Below are positions 33,267-44,194 of a stretch of DNA of 64,000 nt, one piece after another (position 1 is the first letter of the stretch; each line of letters opens with the position of its first letter). This DNA comes from Coenobita brevimanus. Its lineage: Eukaryota > Arthropoda > Malacostraca > Decapoda > Coenobitidae. A model generated the notes under the pieces. The model searched no databases and had not been told where the DNA came from. It saw only the letters and a list, made by a program, of their open reading frames with translations. The stretch lies in NCBI GenBank assembly GCA_032717465.1, contig CM064715.1:35084046-35148045 (forward strand), written 5' to 3'. A program made the position numbers and the translations under genes.

Positions 33267-36200
33267 GTGCCCCTCCCCGGAAAACAACTAACTAAAAAAA
33301 CAAACAATAAGCCTCGGACAAGGACTGACCAAACGTTGACGACCAAGGACCGGACAAAGGACATTGCAATTGGAACGTGGAATGTAAGGGGAGCAAATGA
33401 TGAGGTGAAAGAGAGAGAGATTGTCCAGGTGCTTGAGGATGCGAAAGTGGATGTATGTGGAATAACTGAAACAAAATGGAGAGGAGAAAGTGTGAGAGAA
33501 TGGGAGTATGGATGGGGTATATGTGCAGGAGTAGGTGAGAATGAGAGGGCAAAGGAAGGAGTATGTATAGTTGTGAGTAAAAGATGGAAGAGGAGCATAA
33601 GACAGTATGGATCAGTTGGATCAAGGTTTGTGTGGGTAAAGTTGAAAGTTGGAATACAAATGTGGGCAATTGTGTGTGTGTATGCGCCAACGCAAGATCG
33701 TGCTAGAAGAGTGAGAGAAGAGTTCTGGACAAATGTAGAAGTGTGCATGGAAAAGTTTGGAAGGAATGATAGAGTGTTTTTGATTGGTGATATGAATGGT
33801 AAAGTTAGGAATGCGAAGGTGGATGGAATAGTTGGTGAGTGGGGTGTGCCTGCTGAGATAGATGAGAATGGGAGTGCGTTAGTGGACATTTGTGCTGGGA
33901 GGGGGTTGGTGATAGTCAATACCCTCTTCAGGCATAAAATGATCCACAGGTATACATGGCGAGTGATGAGAAGGGTGGGTGGTGAATTGAGTGAAAGGAA
34001 GACAATGATTGATTATGTGTGTGTGGATGAAAGGATGCGAAGATGTATATTGGATGCAAGAGTTTATAGAGGTTGGGGGAGTGGACTTTCTGACCACTAC
34101 TTGGTGGTGGCCAGAGTTAAAGTTCAAGTAAGATGGAGGAATAGAAGAAGGGAAAGACGAGAGGAAGGAGTAGTTGCAAGGAGAGTGGAAAGGTTACAAG
34201 AGGATGAGAAAAAGGCAGAGTATAAGAGAGAAGTGGAGGAACGATTGGGCAAATATGAATTGGAGCAGATGGGGGACGTGGAAGGTGTGTGTAGAATATT
34301 TACAGAAGAAATATGTGCAGCATGTGATGTGGTGTGTGGAAGGAAGAGAAGACGGAGGGGGGTGCAAGGAACAGCGTGGTGGACTGAAGAGGTGAAACGG
34401 GCTGTGGCACAAAAGAAGAAAGCATACAATGAATGGATGAGAAATAGGGGCGTGGAAGAAGTTGAGAGGCGGAAGAGAGAGTTATATGCAGAAAGAAAGA
34501 GAGAGGTGAAAAGATTAGTAAGAGAGAGTAAGAAGAGAGTGGATGAGGAATTTGGAAGGAATTTGAGTGTAAAGTGGAGGGACTGTAAGAAAATGTTCTG
34601 GAAAGAGGTGAAAAGAGTAAGACAGGGTGGAAGTGGAGTTAGCAGGGGAGTGAAAGATAAAAATGGTAGATTACTAGTGGACAAGGGAGAAAAAGTGAGC
34701 AGATGGAGAGAACACTTTAAGGAATTGTTGAACGTGGAGGATGGAAGTAATGCGAGTATAAGTGGCTGGGGAATGGCTGGAAGAAGGAGGGAGGTGAGAA
34801 GACAGGAAGAAATCAGTAGGATAGAAGTTGTGGAAGCAATGAAGAAAGTTAAATCAGGGAAAGCCCCAGGAATTGATGGAGTGTGTGGTGAAATGCTGAA
34901 GCATGAGGGAGAGATAGTAGTAGAATGGATGTGGAAGATGTGCAGATTGGCCTGGGAGGAAGGTAGAGTCCTGGAGGATTGGAAGTCAGGTATAATTATT
35001 CCCTTGTACAAAGGAAAAGGGGAAAAAGAAGTGTGTGGTAATCATAGGGGCATTTGTCTTCTTAGTATAATAGGAAAAGTATATGGTAGGATACTTATTG
35101 ACAGAGTTAGAGAAAGAACAGAGAAATTAGTTGGAGAAGAACAGGGAGGCTTTAGGAAGGGAAGAGGTTGTGTAGATCAGATATTCATTCTTAAATCTTT
35201 AGTGGAAAAGTTTCTAGAGAAGGGAAAGAAGTTGTATGCGGCTTTCATGGATTTGGAGAAAGCATATGACAAGGTGGATAGACTAGGATTGTGGAAAGTG
35301 TTAAGAATATATGGAATAGATGGGAAGTTGTTGAATGCTGTGAAGAGTATGTACGATGATGCGAAGGCTGCAGTGCGTGTGGATGGTGAACTAAGTGAAT
35401 TTTTCTCTTTGAAAGTTGGGTTGAAACAGGGATGTGTCATGTCTCCATGGTTGTTCAATCTGTACATGGATGGGGTAATAAAAGAGGTACAAGGTAGGGT
35501 AGTGGATGTTGGAGTGGCCCTGGTGAGAGAGGATAGTGTTTGGAAACTCCCTGTACTGTTGTTTGCAGATGATACCGTGTTGTTGAGTGAAGACGAAGGG
35601 GAGCTGCAAGGCTTGGTGGATGAGTTTGAGAGAGTGTGTAAGAAACGGAATCTAAAGGTGAATGCAGGGAAGAGTAAAGTGATGGTCTTTGAGAGAGGTG
35701 AAGTCAGTGAATGTACAGCGAGGTTGGATGGTGAGGAATTGGAAAATGTGAGTACGTTTAAGTACTTGGGTAGTGTGATGAGTAAGGATGGAGGTTTGGA
35801 GGGTGAAGTGCTTGAAAGGGTACAGCAGGGAAGAAAGGTTGCTGGTTCTTTGAAAGCAGTGATAAGAAACAGAGAAGGGAGCATGGAAGTGAAAAAGTTA
35901 CTACATGACAGTATTGTGATACCAACTCTAACGTACGGAAGTGAAGCTTGGACGTTGTTGGAAGGACACAAGTCAAGAGTGAGAGCCGTGGAAATGAGTT
36001 ATTTAAGAGGAGCCTGTGGAGTCACATGGAGAGACAGGCTGACGAATGAGGATATAAAGGAGCGTTGTGGTGTTGATGTGGATGTGATAGGAAGTGTTAT
36101 GAGGAACACACTGAGGTGGTTTGGCCATGTGGAGAGGATGGAGGGTCAAAGACTGACGAAGAGAGTGTATGTGAGTGAGGTGGAGGGGGAAAGAGGGAGG

Positions 36201-36341
36201 GGGAGGCCGAGGATGAGATGGAGAGATGGGGTGGAGAGGTATATGAGAGAGGGGGGTGTGAGTTGGGAGCAGGGGAGTGAAATGGCGGGGGACAGGGTGA
36301 CTTGGAGGCGATTTGTTTGTGGCCACCCCAAACGGGATTGA
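33267..36341 (+). CDS. LINE endonuclease-reverse transcriptase, open frame
   Basis: The open frame covers 1024 codons. APE-type endonuclease occupies residues about 35-285: GTWNVRG, ITETKW, GDMNGKV and LSDHYLVV carry the Asn, Glu, Asp and His needed to nick target DNA. Reverse transcriptase follows at about 500-830 with SGKAPGIDGV, AFMDLEKAYDKVD, LKQGCVMSP and the catalytic FADD near residue 765, then a C-terminal region with WFGHVERM and RGRPRMRW. No stop or frameshift interrupts it. No ATG lies between its first possible codon (GTG at 33267) and about residue 131, inside the endonuclease. The native start is therefore missing or non-AUG. Host genomes often carry such ORFs mis-annotated as craniofacial-development-like proteins. 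Confidence 0.9.
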   Translation: MPLPGKQLTKKTNNKPRTRTDQTLTTKDRTKDIAIGTWNVRGANDEVKEREIVQVLEDAKVDVCGITETKWRGESVREWEYGWGICAGVGENERAKEGVCIVVSKRWKRSIRQYGSVGSRFVWVKLKVGIQMWAIVCVYAPTQDRARRVREEFWTNVEVCMEKFGRNDRVFLIGDMNGKVRNAKVDGIVGEWGVPAEIDENGSALVDICAGRGLVIVNTLFRHKMIHRYTWRVMRRVGGELSERKTMIDYVCVDERMRRCILDARVYRGWGSGLSDHYLVVARVKVQVRWRNRRRERREEGVVARRVERLQEDEKKAEYKREVEERLGKYELEQMGDVEGVCRIFTEEICAACDVVCGRKRRRRGVQGTAWWTEEVKRAVAQKKKAYNEWMRNRGVEEVERRKRELYAERKREVKRLVRESKKRVDEEFGRNLSVKWRDCKKMFWKEVKRVRQGGSGVSRGVKDKNGRLLVDKGEKVSRWREHFKELLNVEDGSNASISGWGMAGRRREVRRQEEISRIEVVEAMKKVKSGKAPGIDGVCGEMLKHEGEIVVEWMWKMCRLAWEEGRVLEDWKSGIIIPLYKGKGEKEVCGNHRGICLLSIIGKVYGRILIDRVRERTEKLVGEEQGGFRKGRGCVDQIFILKSLVEKFLEKGKKLYAAFMDLEKAYDKVDRLGLWKVLRIYGIDGKLLNAVKSMYDDAKAAVRVDGELSEFFSLKVGLKQGCVMSPWLFNLYMDGVIKEVQGRVVDVGVALVREDSVWKLPVLLFADDTVLLSEDEGELQGLVDEFERVCKKRNLKVNAGKSKVMVFERGEVSECTARLDGEELENVSTFKYLGSVMSKDGGLEGEVLERVQQGRKVAGSLKAVIRNREGSMEVKKLLHDSIVIPTLTYGSEAWTLLEGHKSRVRAVEMSYLRGACGVTWRDRLTNEDIKERCGVDVDVIGSVMRNTLRWFGHVERMEGQRLTKRVYVSEVEGERGRGRPRMRWRDGVERYMREGGVSWEQGSEMAGDRVTWRRFVCGHPKRD

Positions 36342-36354
36342 GGCGTCTGGCAAT
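33267..36354 (+). mobile_element. RTE-like LINE, near full length
   Basis: One long ORF with endonuclease and reverse transcriptase is followed by a 3' UTR of only about 12 bases (GGCGTCTGGCAATA) and a (GATA)n tail (36355-36374). A very short 3' UTR with a microsatellite tail is typical of RTE-clade elements. Related copies in the window are 58866-60043 and 63890-64000. The first about 35 bases (GTGCCCCTCCCCGGAAAAC) also occur in the SINE at 52147-52165. Confidence 0.88.
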
Positions 36355-36374
36355 AGATAGATAGATAGATAGAT
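36355..36374. repeat. (GATA)n tail of the LINE
   Basis: About five GATA units directly after the LINE 3' end. Confidence 0.9.
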
Positions 36375-36475
36375 TATTATCATTATTTTCATAATAATAA
36401 TGATCTCTTATGGGTGACTTTACACAACCCCTTCTGTCTTTCTTTCCTTCAATCTTTCCTCTTCCTTCTGCCTGT

Positions 36476-36567
36476 GGGTGACTCTACACTGAGTGACAAG
36501 CCAAATGGTTTCCTGTACACCAGGAAACCATTTACTACGCTGGGTGGTAACCATATAAGCAAATTTT
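36476..36567. repeat. Dispersed repeat with an internal hairpin
   Basis: Similar to 24693-24790. It contains the palindrome GGTTTCCTG-TACAC-CAGGAAACC near 36507-36530. Confidence 0.65.
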
Positions 36568-36782
36568 GGCGCCTGGTGATGTAGTGGGTAATTACTGCGC
36601 TCCAATCGGATTGAGCCGGTGAAGGTTTATATCCAAGGGGTGGCTGGGGTTGATTGCTCATGTATTGCCACTCAGGGATGAGTGAGGCTGGTCACTCATC
36701 TTAAATGTCGGGACCAACTGCCTAGCCCCGGGCTCCTACGCTCCTCATGGGGCAACACAGGAATGGATGATGGATGCATGGA
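36568..36782 (+). mobile_element. tRNA-derived SINE, another family
   Basis: Starts GGCGCCTGGTGATGTAGTGG (box A-like) with box B GGTTTATATCC about 45 bases later. The body includes GCCCCGGGCTCCTACGCTCC and ends in GGATGGAT repeats and an (ATT)n/(ATC)n tail (36785-36860). It does not match the SINEs at 8321 or 23005 beyond the head. Confidence 0.7.
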
Positions 36783-36784
36783 TG

Positions 36785-36785
36785 G

Positions 36786-36830
<45 letters not shown>

Positions 36831-36860
36831 ATCATCATCATCATCATCATTATTATTATT
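36785..36860. repeat. (ATT)n(ATC)n compound microsatellite
   Basis: Tail of the preceding SINE. Confidence 0.9.
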
Positions 36861-36910
36861 ACTGTAATCCTGAGAAGCAAGTCGCCCTATCCCATTGCGC
36901 GAGATTCAGC

Positions 36911-36913
<3 letters not shown>

Positions 36914-36980
<67 letters not shown>
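36914..36980. repeat. (GT)n microsatellite
   Basis: About 33 GT units. Confidence 0.95.
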
Positions 36981-36981
<1 letters not shown>

Positions 36982-37559
36982 TTATGCTATGCTACTTGAT
37001 GGATCTGAATGAAACTTCCCAGGTGAGTTCGTTTGGTTACTCTAAAGTCTGCCACTATATACAATTTCCCAACCATTATTTTTAAGGGGAGTCAGCCTCC
37101 TCTCCAAATGAAGGAGAGCAGATAGGGCTTTGATACCTCAGTAATGTTGTACAATGGAGTTTCATCCGGAATGCAGTACTTCTGGAGCTTGTCATCCTCA
37201 ATGATTTTGGGGGGATGAGCCCCGCTCCCTAAAATAAAAACGATCAAGAATAGGGTAAAGTAAGTACATGGATTTCAATGAAATTTCTCAGGTCAGTTTG
37301 CCTGATTCCTTTATAATGTCTTCCACTAAATAAAATTTTCAATGACAGATTGTAGCATGGGTTAGCCCCCTGCAAAACTTTTAAAGGATACGAAAGACGA
37401 AAAGGAGTGCAGATATAGCATTCATATCTTAGTATATGTTGCAGGATGGGCTGTCATCTGTTAACTACTACTCTTGAAATATTCAGTTGCCAGGTTATTG
37501 GACGCCAACATAAACAGCATATACGGGAACTTGATATTTTTTTTTATGAACAACAGATT
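36981..37559. repeat. Two diverged tandem units
   Basis: 36998-37075 and 37270-37350 share ATGGAT.T.AATGAAA.TT, CAGGT.AGTTTG and TCTTCCACTA-type words at a spacing of about 270 bases. No coding sequence. Confidence 0.55.
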
Positions 37560-39765
37560 TCTTCATTAGCATCTCATACTTAAAATAAAAGTGTAAGAGG
37601 ATACGAAAAAATCAATGTAAAATTATTCCTGGTTGGAATATAAATGTTAAAGCACTATATGAGAGATCACGCTATGACTCCGTGGATTGGTTAAAAAAAG
37701 GAAAAGAAAGGAAGAGTACTTGAAGATAGTTGGTTGCAGGAAAGAATTTAAGTCAGCACTCTCTTAGTGCAAAAAGGAAATCAGTGAAAGATCAAAGGCC
37801 ATGGAAAAAAAATCTCATATAAAAATACGATTTCTTTTTTGAAAGAAATCAAGAAACAAAGTAATGAAATAAGATAATCAAAGTAGTTGATGGAACCAGT
37901 AATGATAATGAAATAAACATTTTCAGTGAAAGAATGCTTAAAGGAGCTGCAGATTTTAGTAGTGGTAATGAAGAGGACTCCTTTCTTACAGTATTAAAAG
38001 AAAGGTGGAAAATTAAAAGAAAGTTCTGTATAAGCATATCAGTTGAAAAACTTTCTGTGTTAATTAAGGTATTATGAAGGTATAGGACATGATGGCTTAC
38101 ATTCTGTTTTACTAAAGAATGCATCAGTGGCGTTTTTAAGTACTTTGACATATTTTATCAACATTTGTTTTATTCAGTGTTATATACCTGTTGAAATGCT
38201 AAAGGGTGGTATCACTTCCATAATAAATGATCTGATGGGTAATGCAGCGGACTCCGCTAACTATAGACTTGCAATGGTTTCATTTTGTCTTTTAAAAATT
38301 TTAGAACTTCATTTTTTAAATATTTTAAGTGAGAAAGTGTTTTTTGACTCCATACAGTTTGGTTTTTGTAATGGAATGTCTACAGGAGATGCTTGTTTTT
38401 TATTAAAAGAAACCATTAGGTCCTATACCACAGGCGGCAGAAAATCATATATTGCTTTTATGGATCTATCAAAGGCCTTTGATAATGTTAACCATTTTAA
38501 ACTAGGTCATAATTTACTAGAGAGAGGAGTTCCCCTTGACAACATAAATTTTATTAAGATATTTAAGAAATCAGTTTGCAAGAATCACATGGAATGGGAA
38601 TAAAGGAATGTATTATACAAATAACAAAGGAGCGAGGCAGGGAGGAGTTCTCTCTCCTTTACTTTTTAAACTGTACATAGATAATGTTTAAAAAACTCTG
38701 ACGGAAGCTGATGTGGGTTGCTGCCTTGGGGTTGCAAGATTGATTGCAATTGCATGTGCTGATTATATAGCTTTACTAGCTGATAGTGAAGAGTGTATTT
38801 TATATTTGTGTGACATTTAAACAGAATATTAATAGTCTGAATATATGAATTAACGAAGATAAACAAAAAATTGTTATATTTCAATGTAATAAGAGACAGG
38901 CACATGGTGTCTTTTATTTAGATCGGTATGAAGTGGTGAATGAATACTAATATTTAGACCATATAAATCAAGATAACTTCTCTGATAATCATGATATTTC
39001 TTTCAAATTGAACTCGTTTCATGCTAAATTTAATTCAGTAATTAGAAAACTTAAGAATGTTAATGCGCAGACATTACTGTATTTGTTTACAGCCTACTGT
39101 GTGCCAGATTATGGTTTAAATCTTTGGAATATGAAATATATGCTTTGGAGCAATGTATTCCGAAGCTTTGAAAGTGCATTTGCAAATGCTCCCAAGAAAA
39201 TATACAATGTCCAAAATTAATAATTAATCATAGTACAGTATTGCCAAGGCAGCCGGACTACGTCTACTTAGACACCATGTTGCACTAGTACAAGCTAGAT
39301 ATTTTAATACTTTAAGTAGGCAGAATAACGTGGTTTATTGGTAATTTTATCAGTCCTCTGGCCACCATGTTCGTCGGTTACTGAAATATTTTTTTGATAA
39401 CTAGGAAAGAGATATACTGGATAACTCTTTGGACATTATAAATGCTAGAATTCAATGGGTGAAAAAACCATGTGGAAATAAGCGGTGTGGAGTTAATGTA
39501 AACTTTGAATAAGAAAGATAACTGTTTATACTGTATGTACTATGTATGCATACTGTATATATGTGTTTTAGTCGTTCTTTTTTTTTCTAATCAGTAAAAC
39601 TGGAGCCTCTCCTCGGTCTGATTGTTAAGGATATATTTATTGTAAATATTTTATTAAATTCATTCGTTAAATGATCATCTATATTATTTATAATGATGAA
39701 ATATATCATATTTCATGTATCGAGGGATACGAAATAAAGACAATTGATTGATATATTGACTGACT
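37560..39765 (+). pseudogene. Degraded LINE (CR1/Jockey-like reverse transcriptase)
   Basis: Fragments in several frames give ADSANYRLAMVSF, QFGFCNGMSTGDACFLL, YIAFMDLSKAFDNVNHFKL (RT box A), GGVLSPLLFKLYIDN, a decayed catalytic box ADYIALLAD near 38758 (second Asp replaced), and VPDYGLNLWNM near the C-terminus. The element ends with AAATAAAGACAATTGATTGA, a poly(A) signal followed by a short ATTG tail. The endonuclease part is not recognisable. Confidence 0.78.
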
Positions 39766-39844
39766 ACAACTCTTCACTGAGTGTATCCTGGGGTATCACC
39801 CCTTCACATGGGCCACCACTGCAGTCATGTGGCTTCTACATCGG

Positions 39845-39880
39845 GAGATAAGATTTTTTTTTTTTTTTTTTTTTTTGGGG
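39845..39880. repeat. Poly(T) run
   Basis: About 24 T followed by G8. Confidence 0.85.
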
Positions 39881-40157
39881 GGGGCAGTAGTATTATTTTG
39901 TAATGCTTTCAAAGCAGTATGAATATTGAATCAGTGAGTATGCACCTTCCGTCTATCTATGTATCCATCCACCTATCTATCTATCTATATTGCTTCAGAT
40001 GCCAATGCCTTTGAGGGCAATAACTAATAACACATGAATCCAGTACTATACAATAATACATGAATCCAATATACTGTACAAAATATGGTAGATAAACCAC
40101 ACTCTACCTAGTTATGGCTTCTGGTAATAATCAAAAAGACACATCCACCCACCCACC

Positions 40158-40278
<121 letters not shown>

Positions 40279-40332
40279 AGGATCACCAGGCAGAACACAA
40301 ACATCGTGGCAGAGTTAGGCTCTTTATTTGTT

Positions 40333-40364
40333 GACGTTTTCGAAAATACTTATTCCATCTTCAG
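40333..40364 (-). ncRNA. Possible hammerhead ribozyme remnant
   Basis: On the minus strand CTGAAGA (fits CUGANGA) is followed by a short weak stem and then GAAAACGTC. Hammerhead motifs are an established feature of Penelope-like terminal repeats, and the place within the element fits. Stem II pairs imperfectly here, so it is probably decayed. Confidence 0.35.
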
Positions 40365-40587
40365 AACAAAATCTACAATCGAAAAATATACAAAGTTAAG
40401 ATTTTTATATGTTACAACGATCAAAACAAGACTAAAAACATGAAGGTACAAAAACGAAGTCCATTAAAATACCGTGTTCGTAAATCAGTAAGTAATAAAC
40501 ACTAAAATGAATGAGGTAGGAGTAACAAAGCAAAACTTATCTGTAAAATAGTAAGTGCAGTACTGTAAAAAAAGAAAAAAAAAATAC

Positions 40588-41051
40588 CTAGTATGGAAAA
40601 CAAAACAGTGCACAGGAAGCCATGTCACTAATCGAAGGGTTAAAACGATATAGGTACAAAGCTTCCATAATGGGAAAGTCCGTGTCATTGTTGCTACCAC
40701 CAAGAACTGTGAAGTGGGAATGAGAGAAAGGATGGTCGTGTTGTTGTGAGTGGTCCCGTATTGCTGAGTGTGGTGGATTGGTGATTAACTGGCCTGTTCG
40801 AACTGAACGACCTAAGTGTTCATGGATTCGTGTCTTTAGGTATCTTTTTGTTTTACCTATATATGCCGACCTACAGCTGGCACACGCGAAGAGGTAAACA
40901 ACGGATGCTTGTAAGTGTGAGGGAATGGTGTCTTTTACCTTGAAAAAACTTTGCATTGTTTTTTGGGTTAAACACAACTCTAAGAGACACTTGTGGGAAG
41001 TGTTCAGCTAGAAGTTTTTTAAGTTTGTTCCTCAGTGTGAAGCTAAGGGAT
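40588..41051 (-). pseudogene. GIY-YIG nuclease region, inverted copy
   Basis: Minus strand, open for 129 codons from 40977. Motifs SVVYLFACASCRSAYIGKTK and RIHEHLGRS are the GIY-YIG-type endonuclease of Penelope-like elements, including the YIG core and downstream Arg, His and Glu. It lacks the RT domain that should precede it, because the inversion junction lies at about 41051. Confidence 0.85.
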
Positions 41052-41598
41052 CCTGTGTATGCTTTCCTGTGCTACCACGAAGAGCGTTGGCTGACTGAGT
41101 GTCCTACTGATTTTAAACCCTTGTTTTATCGTCGTTATGTTGATGACAGCTTTTTAGTTTTTAGATATACTGATCATGTCTCGTTGTTCCTTAGTTATTT
41201 GAATTCTCAGCATGGCAACATCATGTTCACCTGTGACCTAGAAAGTAATAACAGCTTAGCATTTTTATATATAAATATTCTCCGTAGGGACAACAGTTTT
41301 GAAACTACCTTATATTAGGAAGCCAACCTTCACTGGATTATGCATGAAATTTTCCTCATTCCTCCCATTGAGCTATAAACGTAATCTAGTCAGCACTCTC
41401 ACCCATAGAGCTTATGAATTGTGCTCGAATTATTTTCACCTTGATAAGGAACTTAATTTTCTTAAAGATTTGTGGTTTAAAAATGGTTTCCCCAAAAGAT
41501 TCACCGAAACGTACATTGGTAAGACCCTTAATAAATTCTTTACGGCTTCAAAGGTCCAAGTCATTACTGTTCCGAAAAACATATATACTTTCCCATAA
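41052..41598 (+). pseudogene. Penelope-like reverse transcriptase, partial
   Basis: The frame reads PVYAFLCYHEERW, PLFYRRYVDDSFLVF (catalytic YVDD), FTCDLESNNSLAFL and, after a frameshift near 41310, IRKPTFTGL, HRAYELCSNYFHLDKEL and FPKRFTETYIGK. The N-terminal half of the RT is missing. Confidence 0.82.
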
Positions 41599-41607
41599 CA
41601 TACACAG

Positions 41608-42072
41608 GACCCCTTAGCTTCACACTGAGGAATAAACTTAAAAAACTTCTAGCTGAACACTTCCCACAAGTGTCTCTTAGAGTTGTGTTTAAAACCCAAA
41701 AAACAATCCAGAGTTTTTTCAAGGTAAAAGACACCATTCCCTCACACTTACAAGCATCCGTTGTTTACCTCTTCACGTGAGCCAGCTGCAGGCCGGCATA
41801 TATAGGTAAAACAAAAAGACACCTAAAGACACGAATCCATGAACACTTAGGTCGTTCAGTTCGAACAGGCCAGTTAATCACCAATCCACCACACTCAGCA
41901 ATACGGGACCACTCACAACAACACGACCATCCTTTCTCTCATTCCCACTTCACAGTTCTTGGTGGTAGCAACAATGACACGGACCTTCCCATTATGGAAG
42001 CTTTGTACCTATATCGTTTTAACCCTTCGATTAGTGACATGGCTTCCTGTGAACTGTTTTGTTTTCCATACT

Positions 42073-42075
<3 letters not shown>
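41608..42075 (+). pseudogene. GIY-YIG nuclease region, direct copy
   Basis: The same protein as the inverted copy (KVKDTIPSHLQASVVYLF, AYIGKTKRHLKTRIHEHLGR, NNDTDLPIMEALYLYRF), with a stop codon (TGA near 41778) in the place of a Cys codon. It is followed by a long T-run (42067-42104). Confidence 0.82.
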
Positions 42076-42106
<31 letters not shown>

Positions 42107-42189
42107 GTACTGCACTTACTATTTTACAGATACGTTTTGCTTTGTTACTCCTACCTCATTCATTTTAGTGTTTATTTCCCAAATATTTG

Positions 42190-42440
42190 CATTATGAAAA
42201 TTTGAATGTCATTCATGCGTGACATTAAGATATTTCAGACACCCCAGTTTCTAATTGCTAGCACTTGTATACAGGAAAAAACTAAACAAATGAAGCACTA
42301 CTCTCCCCCTAGAAGTTTTCCCTGGCTCTGGACCAGGTGTGTGTACCTTTTTGTGGCAGTTTCACTGTCGGCTTTCGAGTTATTACAAAACAGCCTAAGT
42401 TCAGCAATATTGTCATAGGTGATCAGCAACTGTCTCTGAC
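42190..42440. repeat. Dispersed repeat C, short-GT copy
   Basis: Partner of 32880-33230. It has only GTGTGTGT where the other copy has about 46 GT units. Confidence 0.7.
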
Positions 42441-44190
42441 GGTTAAAGTCTTCTAGAAGTTAGCATTATTAGTATCAAACGATTACATAAATGGAGACTA
42501 TTGTTTTCACTTGTATTATTATTATTATTTCTGCCTCAGAGTCTCGCAACGATTCCAGGAGAACTGGAGACTGACCGATAATTCTGAAGGGCCCAGATTA
42601 TGTCCTGGCATGGTCCGTTGCCGATAGAAAAAAAATTGCAAATCTATTACACGGTGGAAGGACATGTCAGAAACAGTCATATGCATATTATGTTGTGAAT
42701 GAGATATGTTGGTCGTGTCTACTGGAGATTTCAGTACGACCTGTGCAAGGAATCTGAATGGTCCAGGTATTATGTGTTGGTATGGGCCATTGCTGATAGA
42801 AAAAAAAATCCAGATATCCCCAATAGGGTCAAAGCCATTATAAGAAACAGTAGGTGGAAACTAGTGACTGTCTCAAGGACAGTTACAGAGTTCTAGATAT
42901 TAGTCCCCACCTATTACATAGATGGAAACTATAGTAGGTGGAGACTATTGTTTTCACTGTTATTATTATTATTCTTGCATCAGAGTCTCGAAACGATTCC
43001 AGGAGAACCGGAGACTGTGCAGGGAATCTGAATGGTCCAGGTTATGTGTCCTGGCATGGGGCCATTGCTGATAAAAAAAATCCAAATCTCCCCTTTGGGG
43101 TCAAGGTCATTGTAAGAAACTGCAGGAGACACATACGTTCTTCAACACTCTATCAGATTCCTTGTTGACGTTACACAGGCTATTACCTTATGGTCTTCAG
43201 ATCTTGTTTACATTAAAATTACCTTAGCACAGTGCAAAGCTTCTTTATTGTGGCAACACAGTACAAGTAACTAATTATAAATATTCAGTGCTCAGAGTCT
43301 CCTGATGGACTGAGAAGAACCAGAGACTGCACAAGGAATCTGAAGGGTCCAGGTTATGTGTCCTAGCATGGACCATTGCTGATAGGGAAAAAAATCCAAA
43401 TCTCCCCAAAGGGGTCAAGGTCACTAAGAAACGGTTGATGGAGACTAGTGACTGTCCATAGGAGAGTTACAGATTTCTAGTTACTATTCTGGCCTCAGTC
43501 TCGCAACGACTCCAAGGGAACCAGAGGCTGCAGAAGGAATCTGAACAGCCCAGGTTATGGGTCCTGGCACGGGCCATTGCTGATAGAAAAAAATCCAAAA
43601 CCTTTATGTGCAGTGGCAGAAAGTCATATGAGTGTTACGAGTGAATGAGATAAGGTGGTCATGTCTACCAGAGATTTCAACAGGAACTGAGCAAGTAATC
43701 TGAAAATGAAACTTAGTGAATCTATTCCTCAGAGCTTATTTCGTTTTATTTAAAAAAAAAATAAAATCCATCTCCCCAATGGGGTCAGAAACAGTAGATG
43801 GAGTCTAGTGACTGTCCATATGGCAGTTACAGGGTTCTAGTTAGTCTCACCTACCATGTAGGTGGAGACTTGTTTTCCCTGGTATTATTATCATTTTCCC
43901 CTCAGAGTCTCGCAGTGATTCCAGGAGAATCAGAGACTGCACAAGGAAACTGGAAGGCCCAGGTTATGTGTCCTGGCACTGGGCCATTGCTGATAGAAAA
44001 AAAAATCTCGTGAATGGGATCAAGTTCATTGTAAGAAACAGTATGAGATACATGTGTTATTCAACACCTTTCTCAGATCCCTTGTTGATGTTACCCAAGA
44101 AGTTGCCTTAGGGTCTTCAGATCTTGTCTGTACTGAACATATCTTACTGTATAATACAGCCATCTAATTGTGGCTACAGAATTAATATGC
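42430..44190 (+). repeat. dRep cluster, plus orientation
   Basis: At least five consecutive partial copies carry CAGAGTCTCGCAACGATTCC, GGAATCTGAA.GG.CCAGG, TTATGTGTCCTGGCATGG, ATTGCTGATAGAAAAAA and AATCTCCCC.A.GGGGTCA, with links such as AGAGTTCTAGTTAGTCTCA and ...GTAGGTGGAGACT. Copies vary in length and completeness. No protein is encoded. Confidence 0.82.
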
Positions 44191-44194
44191 CTGA

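Noticed and set aside
33008..35011. Antisense frames of 264-303 codons over the LINE
   Set aside because: They are shadows of the purine-rich LINE coding strand and contain microsatellite translation.
33267..36341. Host gene annotated as craniofacial-development-like protein
   Set aside because: Endonuclease and reverse transcriptase motifs, a microsatellite tail and further copies in the window show that it is a LINE.
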